This document shows positions 12,225 to 17,853 of a DNA stretch of 17,853 bases, one piece after another. The stretch spans positions 16,918 through 34,770 of the forward strand of contig JAUNAO010000002.1 in NCBI GenBank assembly GCA_030527565.1, given 5' to 3'. Each line of letters opens with the position of its first letter. Positions within the stretch are counted from its first letter, which is position 1. The translations under genes and the position numbers were made by a program. The notes beneath the pieces were generated by a model, which was not told the DNA's origin, made no database searches, and saw nothing but the letters and a program-made list of their open reading frames with translations. This DNA is from Candidatus Saccharimonadota bacterium. GTDB lineage: Bacteria > Patescibacteriota > Saccharimonadia > Saccharimonadales > Saccharimonadaceae.

Positions 12225-12839
12225 TTATCTCGCATCCGAGAAGTTATTAAATTTTTCATAAATCGTCTTTAAACTATTATATGCTGTCGTCAAAAATTCT
12301 TCATGCGCTTTGTCGTTTGTACTGTTAATAATTTCCGCCATATCATTCATTAAAACAGAAATCTCATAAGCCATTTTGTGCGCATAAATTCGGTCTAAAA
12401 TTCCGTTAATCTTCGCTTCGAATAATTCCGAAATTAACTCATCTCGTCCTGCATCGATTTCGCTTTGCATTTTCTCGGTAACTTGTTTCTCGGAAAAATT
12501 ATATTTTTGGGTAAGATATTCAGTTAACTCACGACTCGTGTTCGCAAGTACTCCAGAGAACGAAGCTGATGAAGAACGCAAATCTGACGATTTTACGTTT
12601 GTCTGATATTCCGAAATTACTTCCGAAACACTATTCATTTTCAAAAGCAATCTGATATTTTTTTCTTTTGCGCCTTCTTTTCCGCCCCCAAGTGCCGCAC
12701 CTAGAATCATGATTAAAATTAATCCTACAACCGCAACGATTCCTAACTTAAAAAATGGCGATGATAAAAATTTCGGTTTATTCGACTTTACTGGTCGGAC
12801 CTCACCCGAGATTTGATTAAGATATTCTTGTCCATCCAT
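12225..12839 (-). CDS. Single-pass membrane protein with helical external domain, unknown function
   Basis: The 204-residue protein has a short polar N-terminus (1-30), one transmembrane helix at about 31-51 ending in a glycine-rich AALGGGK, and about 150 residues of predicted helix outside, rich in Glu, Ser and Lys (SVSEVISEYQTNVKSSDLRS and onward). It has no cysteines and no recognised domain. It is the first gene of a two-gene operon with mscL, 5 nt upstream of it, so a link to membrane or turgor stress is possible but unproven. Its start lies 8 nt from the minus-strand TATAAT of the palindromic promoter shared with dnaG, so its leader is at most a base or two. Confidence 0.75.
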   Translation of the reverse strand: MDGQEYLNQISGEVRPVKSNKPKFLSSPFFKLGIVAVVGLILIMILGAALGGGKEGAKEKNIRLLLKMNSVSEVISEYQTNVKSSDLRSSSASFSGVLANTSRELTEYLTQKYNFSEKQVTEKMQSEIDAGRDELISELFEAKINGILDRIYAHKMAYEISVLMNDMAEIINSTNDKAHEEFLTTAYNSLKTIYEKFNNFSDAR

Positions 12840-12840
12840 A

Positions 12841-12856
12841 TGATATAATTATAGCA
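12841..12856. promoter_or_regulatory. Shared bidirectional extended -10 promoter: dnaG (+) and the mscL operon (-)
   Basis: TATAATTATA at 12844-12853 is a perfect palindrome. It gives TGA-TATAAT toward dnaG, ending 6 nt before ATG 12856, and TGC-TATAAT toward the membrane-protein/mscL operon, ending 8 nt before its ATG at 12839. The two start codons are only 16 nt apart. Confidence 0.7.
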
Positions 12857-14490
12857 TGGAAGACTTAAAGGAGGAAATCAAATCTCGTTTAAGCGTGGAA
12901 GATGTGGTTGGGCAGTATGTGGAGCTGAAGCGCGCCGGGCGGAGCCTCAAAGGGCATTCTCCTTGGGGTGTCGATAAAACTCCATCATTCATGGTTTCTC
13001 CCGAAAAGGGCATTTGGCACGATTTCTCAGCGAATAAGGGCGGCGACATTTTTAGTTTTGTGATGGCAGTTGAGGGGATTAGTTTTCGCGAAGCCTTAGA
13101 AAAGCTCGCTGGCCAAGCTGGTGTTGATATTTCTAGGTATCGTGGTGGCGACAAAGACGTTACGAAGAAAAAACTTCGCGCAAAAGAAGCACTCGCGCTC
13201 GCAACGAAATACTACCAAGCCTGTCTTGTTCGCAATCGCGATGTTTGCGAGTATGTTTTTTACAAACGCAATCTTAATCGCTCAACCGTCGCTGAGTTTA
13301 AAGTCGGTTACTCGCCAGCGAGCGGCAAAGCCCTGCTCGAAGTTCTGAAAAAACGCGGCTTTACAAAAGCCGAGCTCGAATCCGCTGGCCTCTTAAATCA
13401 ATACGGTGGCGATATGTTCCGCGACCGAATGATGGTCCCATTTATCGACACAACCGGCAATGTAATCGGTTTTACGGCTCGCATTCTCGGCAAAGGCGAA
13501 CCAAAATATTTGAACACCAGCGATACAATTTTATTCAACAAATCCCGCTTTATCTTCGGGCTTCATAACGCAAAAGAAGCAATTCGTCGCAACGGATTTG
13601 TCGTGATTGTAGAAGGGAACATGGATGTGATTTCTTCCCACCAAGCCGGCGTCAAAGAAGCGGTCGCGACTTCTGGTACCGCAATGACCGAGCAACACCT
13701 TAAATCTCTCGCCAATCTTACAACCGATATTCGTCTCGCTTACGATGGCGATGCCGCGGGCGTTCGCGCAACCGAACGCGCAATTATGATGGCTGGCGAT
13801 CTTGGGATTGATCTGACCGTAATTTCGAATTATCATGGCGCAAAAGATCCGGATGAACTAATCCAAAAAGATCCAAAACTTTGGCAACAAGCAATTGAAG
13901 AGCGCATTCCAGCCGTCGACTGGCTTTTGAATAAATATGAAGAAAATTTGAACCTTCGTCTCGCGCCGGATGTTCGTAAATACACTGATGTTGCACTAAA
14001 ATTGCTTAGCTACGTCAAAGACGAGGTTGAGCGTGCAAAGTATGAAGAAAAAATTGCGAAAAAAATCGATCTCCCAGTCGAGATTCTTCGCGAAAAAGGC
14101 GCTCGTCTTGAATCCGCTTTCGAAAAAGCGGCCGCAAAAAAATATAAGAAAAAGCCTAAAACCGAGGCTACCCCCGACCATATTCAAAAACTTGAAAATT
14201 CTCTCCTTGCTTTGAAAATTTTTGGCGGCATCACGAAAACGGATATTCCATTCGAAATCCCCGAAGATGAAACTCGTCTTTCGGAACTCGAACTGATTTT
14301 CAATTCCGAACACGAAAACCTCGACAGCCCAAATTACGAGAAAGAAGCCGCTGAACTTTCGGCGCGTTATAACAAGGAAATTAAAAAACAAAAAATTGCC
14401 GACCTGACAAAGCAGCTCGAAGAATTGAACGAAGACGACGACTCTTACGAAAAACTGCTTCGCGAGATTACCGACTTGCAAAAATCCTAA
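12856..14490 (+). CDS. dnaG: DNA primase with degenerate zinc-binding domain
   Basis: The protein makes RNA primers at the replication fork. It is 544 residues, somewhat shorter than the usual 580-600. The N-terminal CHC2-type domain keeps its frame (SLKGHSPWGVDKTPSF, then KGGDIFSFVM). However, the zinc ligands are replaced: the CPFH motif reads SPWG (35-38) and the second CxxC reads DFSA (56-59). The catalytic core is intact: RDRMMVPF (189-196), GFTARILG, PKYLNTS, and TOPRIM residues E253 (IVEGNMDV), D297 and D299 (YDGDAAG). A helical C-terminus follows, ending in charged coiled-coil-like sequence, where the helicase-binding domain is expected. It lies just upstream of rpoD, the usual dnaG-rpoD order. 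An extended -10 six nt before the ATG predicts a leaderless message. Confidence 0.93.
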   Translation: MEDLKEEIKSRLSVEDVVGQYVELKRAGRSLKGHSPWGVDKTPSFMVSPEKGIWHDFSANKGGDIFSFVMAVEGISFREALEKLAGQAGVDISRYRGGDKDVTKKKLRAKEALALATKYYQACLVRNRDVCEYVFYKRNLNRSTVAEFKVGYSPASGKALLEVLKKRGFTKAELESAGLLNQYGGDMFRDRMMVPFIDTTGNVIGFTARILGKGEPKYLNTSDTILFNKSRFIFGLHNAKEAIRRNGFVVIVEGNMDVISSHQAGVKEAVATSGTAMTEQHLKSLANLTTDIRLAYDGDAAGVRATERAIMMAGDLGIDLTVISNYHGAKDPDELIQKDPKLWQQAIEERIPAVDWLLNKYEENLNLRLAPDVRKYTDVALKLLSYVKDEVERAKYEEKIAKKIDLPVEILREKGARLESAFEKAAAKKYKKKPKTEATPDHIQKLENSLLALKIFGGITKTDIPFEIPEDETRLSELELIFNSEHENLDSPNYEKEAAELSARYNKEIKKQKIADLTKQLEELNEDDDSYEKLLREITDLQKS

Positions 14491-14497
14491 AATGGAT

Positions 14498-14503
14498 TAT
14501 AAT
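14498..14503 (+). promoter_or_regulatory. -10 promoter for rpoD
   Basis: TATAAT at 14498-14503 lies after the dnaG stop and 8 nt before ATG 14512. A TG occurs two bases further upstream than in the other extended -10 elements. No Shine-Dalgarno sequence is present, so an rpoD message from here would be leaderless or have a 1-2 nt leader. Confidence 0.55.
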
Positions 14504-14511
14504 TATCTGTA

Positions 14512-15483
14512 ATGAGCTCTAAAGACGATATTTTGAACCCAAAAGATTTAACACTTGATCTCGATGAGCCAGAGACTGGCGATCTCGAGGACGAAGAAGA
14601 ACTCTCCGACGAAGATCTCGCGATTACCGCAGAGAACGTCGATGCTTTTGCTGACGATTCAGTTCGGCTTTATCTTCGTGAAATTGGTAAAATCCCGCTT
14701 TTGACACCCGAAGAAGAGGCTGACCTTGCGCAACGTATTGTCAAGGGTGACAAAAAAGCGAAAGATAAAATGGTTGAATCGAATATGCGTCTTGTTGTTT
14801 CGATCGCAAAACGCTACGGCGGTCGCGGTCTCGATTTTCTCGATCTGATTCAGGAAGGGAATACCGGACTTTTAAGGGCTGTTGAAAAATTCGATCCGGA
14901 TAAGGGCTTTAAGTTCTCGACTTACGCAACTTGGTGGGTTCGTCAGGCTATTACACGTGCAATTGCTGATCAGGCTCGCACAATTCGTATCCCGGTTCAT
15001 ATGGTTGAGACGATTAACAAAGTTCTTCGCACAACGCGAAAACTTACGACCGAGTTAAATCGCGAACCGACTAATGAGGAAATCGCGAAAGAACTCGACA
15101 TGGAGCCAGAAAAAATCGATTATGTCATGCGCATTAAACAGGATATTGCCTCTCTCGATGCCTCTGTTGGGCGCGAAGGTGATGATGAAGAGTCGGTACT
15201 TGGTGATTTCGTTGAAGATGAAGAACGTGATTCGCCTGAGGAATCTGCTGCGAACCAGATTTTGAAAGAACAACTTTCTGAAATTATTGCGACCTTGACC
15301 GATCGTGAACAAAAGATTATTCGTCTTCGTTTTGGGATCGGTGGCGGTCGTCCACACACCCTCGAGGAAGTCGGAAATGAATTTGATGTTACCCGCGAAC
15401 GCATCCGCCAGATTGAGGCGAAGGCTTTAAGCAAACTTCGTAAGAATAAAGATACTAAAAAGTTACACGAATATTTAAAATAG
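14512..15483 (+). CDS. rpoD: Primary sigma factor (RpoD/SigA)
   Basis: The 323-residue sigma-70 protein directs RNA polymerase to housekeeping promoters. An acidic N-terminus (1-48) replaces region 1.1. Region 1.2 starts near [11 protein letters not shown]. Region 2 runs from about 85 to 155, with [18 protein letters not shown] and [20 protein letters not shown] reading the -10. Region 3.0 keeps H163 and E166 in [11 protein letters not shown], the residues that contact an extended -10 in E. coli RpoD. Region 4.2 has the [28 protein letters not shown]. This agrees with the many TGN-TATAAT promoters in the window. It follows dnaG closely and is followed 8 nt later by the T4SS-type pilin gene. 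Confidence 0.96.
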   Translation: MSSKDDILNPKDLTLDLDEPETGDLEDEEELSDEDLAITAENVDAFADDSVRLYLREIGKIPLLTPEEEADLAQRIVKGDKKAKDKMVESNMRLVVSIAKRYGGRGLDFLDLIQEGNTGLLRAVEKFDPDKGFKFSTYATWWVRQAITRAIADQARTIRIPVHMVETINKVLRTTRKLTTELNREPTNEEIAKELDMEPEKIDYVMRIKQDIASLDASVGREGDDEESVLGDFVEDEERDSPEESAANQILKEQLSEIIATLTDREQKIIRLRFGIGGGRPHTLEEVGNEFDVTRERIRQIEAKALSKLRKNKDTKKLHEYLK

Positions 15484-15491
15484 GAGCACCC

Positions 15492-15887
15492 ATGAAAAAA
15501 CTTTTACTTACAATTACTGCACTTTTCATCGGAGCCTTTATAGTCGCTGCTCCAACGCCAGTTTTTGCAGCCAACACTTGTGACGGTGTAGAAACTGCCA
15601 TCCTTGGTGAAAATGGCTGTATGGAAGATGATGGTTGCGGTAGCAGCATCCTAAGTATTCTAAATTCGGTTCTTGATATTATGACAGTCTGTATTGGCAT
15701 CGTCGCCGCGGTCGGTATCGCGATTGTTGGCGTTCAGTATATGACTGCTGGCGATAATGAGGAACAAGTTCGAAAGTCAAAACGACGCCTCTTCGAAATC
15801 ATTATCGGTCTTGCGGCCTACGTATTAATCTATGCATTACTAAAATGGTTAGGCATTGAACCATCTTTGGCTGCCGGCAACTGCTAA
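15492..15887 (+). CDS. Type IV secretion pilin-like protein (VirB2/TrbC type)
   Basis: The 131-residue protein has a cleavable signal peptide (1-26, ending PVFA|AN), a short Cys-rich segment (C30, C43, C49), and two transmembrane helices (about 60-83 and 100-119) linked by a basic loop QYMTAGDNEEQVRKSKRR. This is the layout of VirB2/TrbC-type pilins and of the small T4SS pilin family common in CPR genomes. The loop pattern GxQYMTAGDNEEQVRKAK is highly typical of that family. No other secretion-system gene is nearby. AGGAG sits at 15483-15487, five nt before the ATG. Only 8 nt separate it from rpoD, so co-transcription with the sigma factor is likely. Confidence 0.8.
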   Translation: MKKLLLTITALFIGAFIVAAPTPVFAANTCDGVETAILGENGCMEDDGCGSSILSILNSVLDIMTVCIGIVAAVGIAIVGVQYMTAGDNEEQVRKSKRRLFEIIIGLAAYVLIYALLKWLGIEPSLAAGNC

Positions 15888-15898
15888 TAAGGCAATAA

Positions 15899-16813
15899 AT
15901 GAAACGCATCTTTCTCGTTTACAACCCAAATTCTTCTCAGTATCGTCGCGTAAAAACCGACATTCTCGAAAAGACTGACGAATTTAAGGGCTATGTGCTC
16001 GGAAAGTATGCAATCAAAAAAACCAGTTTCGAAAAAAATGTTGCCGAACTTTCCAAAATTTTAGAAAACGACGATTTGATTATTTCCGCTGGCGGTGACG
16101 CAACTGCTGCAATCGCCGCGAACGCGATTTTAAAGTCTAAAAAGGACGTTACACTCTCAGTCCTTCCGTATGGGAATTTCAATGACCTTGCGCGAACCCT
16201 AAATACAAAGACCCTCTCGGATGCTCTCTCTAACACGACTAAGACGAAAAAACTTTACCCGCTCTCAGTTTATGTTGACGGCAAGTTTTGGCGTCATGCA
16301 ACTTGTTATGTGACGATTGGCATGACTGGGGAAGCGGTCGAGATTTTCGACGACGAAAAAATTCGTAAAACTCTTCAAAAGGGTCACAAAAGTTCTTGGC
16401 GGTCTTATCGCGATCTCGCAATGTGGTATTTTAAAAATCGCCATTCAAAAATCTTCTTACCAAACCTTATTTTAAATGGTAAAAAACAACCCAAGAAAAC
16501 TTCCGATTATGCCGCCGTTAACGGTCGCTCAATGTGTCGCGTAATGCGGGGCGGCGATGACTTTCTTTATCCGAAAAGGTTTATGAGTCTAACTGGCACT
16601 TTGGCTAATCTTTTTCATCTTACAATCTTAATGACGAAAAGTATTATTAAAAAAGTCCCAGCCGAAAAAACTAACGGCGATCTTCTCGAATTTACAGTCC
16701 CAACTACGATCGAGATCCAAGCCGAAGGCGAATATAAAGTTTTCGAAAACGTTCAGAAAATTGAAATCAAAAAAGACTCCGATCCAATCAAAGTTATTTT
16801 GAAAGAAAAGTAA
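15899..16813 (+). CDS. Diacylglycerol kinase-like lipid kinase
   Basis: The 304-residue protein shows the DAGK catalytic fold. It starts with FLVYNPNSS and has the nucleotide loop LIISAGGDATAAIAANAI (61-78), where the family usually has GGDGT. SVLPYGNFNDLART (87-100) follows, in the place of LPLGTANDFAR. The C-terminal half is the beta-rich domain of YegS/DgkB/BmrU-type lipid kinases, ending with an EIQAEGEYKV segment as in the family. It should phosphorylate a membrane lipid such as diacylglycerol. The Gly-to-Ala change in the loop and the lost Thr in the second motif leave activity uncertain. It starts 11 nt after the pilin stop with a weak AAGG, and overlaps the next gene by one base (TAATG). 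Confidence 0.78.
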   Translation: MKRIFLVYNPNSSQYRRVKTDILEKTDEFKGYVLGKYAIKKTSFEKNVAELSKILENDDLIISAGGDATAAIAANAILKSKKDVTLSVLPYGNFNDLARTLNTKTLSDALSNTTKTKKLYPLSVYVDGKFWRHATCYVTIGMTGEAVEIFDDEKIRKTLQKGHKSSWRSYRDLAMWYFKNRHSKIFLPNLILNGKKQPKKTSDYAAVNGRSMCRVMRGGDDFLYPKRFMSLTGTLANLFHLTILMTKSIIKKVPAEKTNGDLLEFTVPTTIEIQAEGEYKVFENVQKIEIKKDSDPIKVILKEK

Positions 16814-17604
16814 TGAACGAAAATCTTACTAAAGTTGTTGAGTATATGAAGGCTCACTGGCCAAGCGAAGTAAAGCCGGAATGGCAAGTCAGTCTCGAAG
16901 AATACCCAGCAATTTTGCAAAAAATTCTCACCGATTTTACTGTTGGAAAAACACAAAATCATACATTAGTTCGCGTCGCCGGACTTTCTGGGTCAGGAAA
17001 GACGACGCAACTCTTGCCAGCCGTCGAGGCGTATTTTGAAAAGCATAACGAAAATCCAGTCCTCGTCGCCGCTCGTCGCTTCGCGCCATATCATCCGCAC
17101 TATGAAGAGATCTTGAACTTTTATGGCGAAGAAAATGTGCGCAAATTAACGGACGAGTTTAGCACGATTATGCTCTTCCTTAGTCTTTCCGAACTTATTA
17201 AAAAAGGTTTTGATATTATTCTTGATGTTACGCTCCTCGATCCGGAAATTGAAAAAATTTTAGTCGGACTTTTAAAACAAGGGAATTATAAACATTTTAT
17301 TACCATGATTGCCGCTTCACCGGAAATCACCGAACGACATCTCGCCGGCCGCAACTGGCGACATAGTCGCGAAACCGAACTCGAATTTATTCGCGCCACC
17401 GCCCTCGCCCTAAAATTCTATGCCAAAAATTCTGGCGATACAAAAATCATTCTTTGGAATACTTACGATAAGGAGCCAATTTACAACGGCAAAGTCTCCG
17501 GCGTCCTCACAACTTTTGAGAGGGAATCAAAAATCACCGAAACTCCGGAACACGACGAAGATGAACTCAGGAAAGCAAAGATAGAATTCCTAAACGGGCT
17601 ATAA
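16813..17604 (+). CDS. P-loop kinase with zeta-toxin-like domain
   Basis: The 263-residue protein carries Walker A AGLSGSGKTT (56-65) after an N-terminal helical region. Segment VAARRFAPYHPHYEEIL (85-101) resembles the Rxx-HPxY region of zeta toxins. A helix (EFSTIMLFLSLSELIKKGF) and a strand DIILDVTLLD come next, then a lid with AGRNWRHSRETELEF. Zeta-type kinases phosphorylate UDP-sugar precursors or nucleotides. No epsilon-type antitoxin gene is adjacent, so a metabolic or housekeeping kinase is as likely as a toxin. The start overlaps the stop of the lipid-kinase gene, and the 3' end overlaps the convergent phosphotransferase gene by 6 nt. Confidence 0.65.
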   Translation: MNENLTKVVEYMKAHWPSEVKPEWQVSLEEYPAILQKILTDFTVGKTQNHTLVRVAGLSGSGKTTQLLPAVEAYFEKHNENPVLVAARRFAPYHPHYEEILNFYGEENVRKLTDEFSTIMLFLSLSELIKKGFDIILDVTLLDPEIEKILVGLLKQGNYKHFITMIAASPEITERHLAGRNWRHSRETELEFIRATALALKFYAKNSGDTKIILWNTYDKEPIYNGKVSGVLTTFERESKITETPEHDEDELRKAKIEFLNGL

Positions 17605-17853
17605 CTGGTTCAAATTTATCTCCGGGAAATGCGTCCGGATATGTTCGGCATACCCATTATCGATATTTTTCCACGCATCCTTCATCCGTGAAACCTGCGA
17701 ATTATCCGCAAATTGCGCCAAAAACGCTGCCTCAAACTCTTTCGGCACCGGTCGCGATAAAACCCGCGCCGTATCCATCTGCGGATTTCCGGTCCCCGCA
17801 AAGCAAAAATCAATCACTCCGATCATCTTATCATTTTCATCTAGCAAAATATT
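17599..17853 (-). CDS. Aminoglycoside/choline phosphotransferase-fold kinase, C-terminal part only
   Basis: The gene enters from beyond the window's right edge and ends with TAG at 17599-17601. The visible 84 residues begin NIMLDENDKMIGVIDFCFAG, matching the end of the APH catalytic loop (the Asn of HxDxxxxN) and the metal-binding D in GVIDF. GNPQMDTARVLS follows, the family's GDPxxDLA segment. The rest is helical. The upstream N-lobe and the HxD motif are outside the window, so substrate and start cannot be judged. An ATG at 17847 would cut off the catalytic loop and is not the true start. Confidence 0.8.
   Translation of the reverse strand, partial: NILLDENDKMIGVIDFCFAGTGNPQMDTARVLSRPVPKEFEAAFLAQFADNSQVSRMKDAWKNIDNGYAEHIRTHFPEINLNQL

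Noticed and set aside
16813-17604. Zeta/epsilon toxin-antitoxin module
   Set aside because: No small antitoxin gene lies upstream; the neighbour is a lipid-kinase-like gene overlapping by one base.
1-17853. CRISPR array or prophage
   Set aside because: No regularly spaced repeats and no phage structural genes were seen on either strand.

Overview
The window looks like chromosomal DNA from a Patescibacteria/CPR bacterium, most likely Candidatus Saccharibacteria (TM7) or a close relative. This is inferred from gene content and layout: compact genes, type IV pilus genes beside a single xer recombinase, a small T4SS-type pilin behind rpoD, oligoribonuclease, and many single-membrane-span proteins of unknown function. 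Two genes end in TGA and no gene carries an internal TGA, so the standard bacterial code fits and the TGA=Gly CPR lineages are unlikely.

Layout. Positions 1-1515 hold the end of a prepilin peptidase gene and a pseudopilin-like gene. A Xer recombinase (1533-2471) follows, then a 28-bp two-arm palindrome that could be a dif-like site, a degenerate glutamate-racemase-like gene and ndk. A terminator shaped to work in both directions separates ndk from a minus-strand tRNA-Arg(CCU). A membrane-anchored SurA/PrsA-like foldase gene (3910-4932) is transcribed divergently from that tRNA. The 4933-5251 gap holds a strongly structured RNA with its own promoter and terminator. It precedes a 622-residue protein with about six 28-residue repeats. 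A minus-strand MYG1-family nuclease gene (7158-7949) comes next. A complete DD35E insertion sequence (8071-9173) has landed directly upstream of that gene's -35 box. After the IS come tRNA-Gly(CCC) on the minus strand and the operon argS-orn-YjbR-like. This converges on a minus-strand pair, a membrane protein gene and mscL. dnaG, rpoD, a T4SS-type pilin, a lipid-kinase-like gene and a zeta-toxin-like P-loop kinase gene follow on the plus strand. The window ends inside a minus-strand aminoglycoside-phosphotransferase-fold gene.

Transcription architecture is the most distinctive feature. Nearly every promoter visible is an extended -10 of the form TGN-TATAAT, and the window's own primary sigma factor keeps the matching H163/E166 residues. 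For five genes (pseudopilin, xer, SurA-like, argS, dnaG) this box ends exactly 6 nt before the ATG, so transcription should begin at the start codon itself and give leaderless mRNA. Other genes (ndk, orn, the YjbR-like gene, mscL, the T4SS-type pilin, MYG1) have Shine-Dalgarno sites, so both modes coexist. Two divergent gene pairs share a perfect palindrome TATAATTATA that supplies a -10 in each direction.

Other unusual points are a DnaG primase that has lost all four zinc ligands but keeps its TOPRIM catalytic residues, a racemase fold without catalytic cysteines, and an IS whose transposase start is flanked by a 12-bp hairpin. Family names come from motif recognition by eye. No database search was possible.
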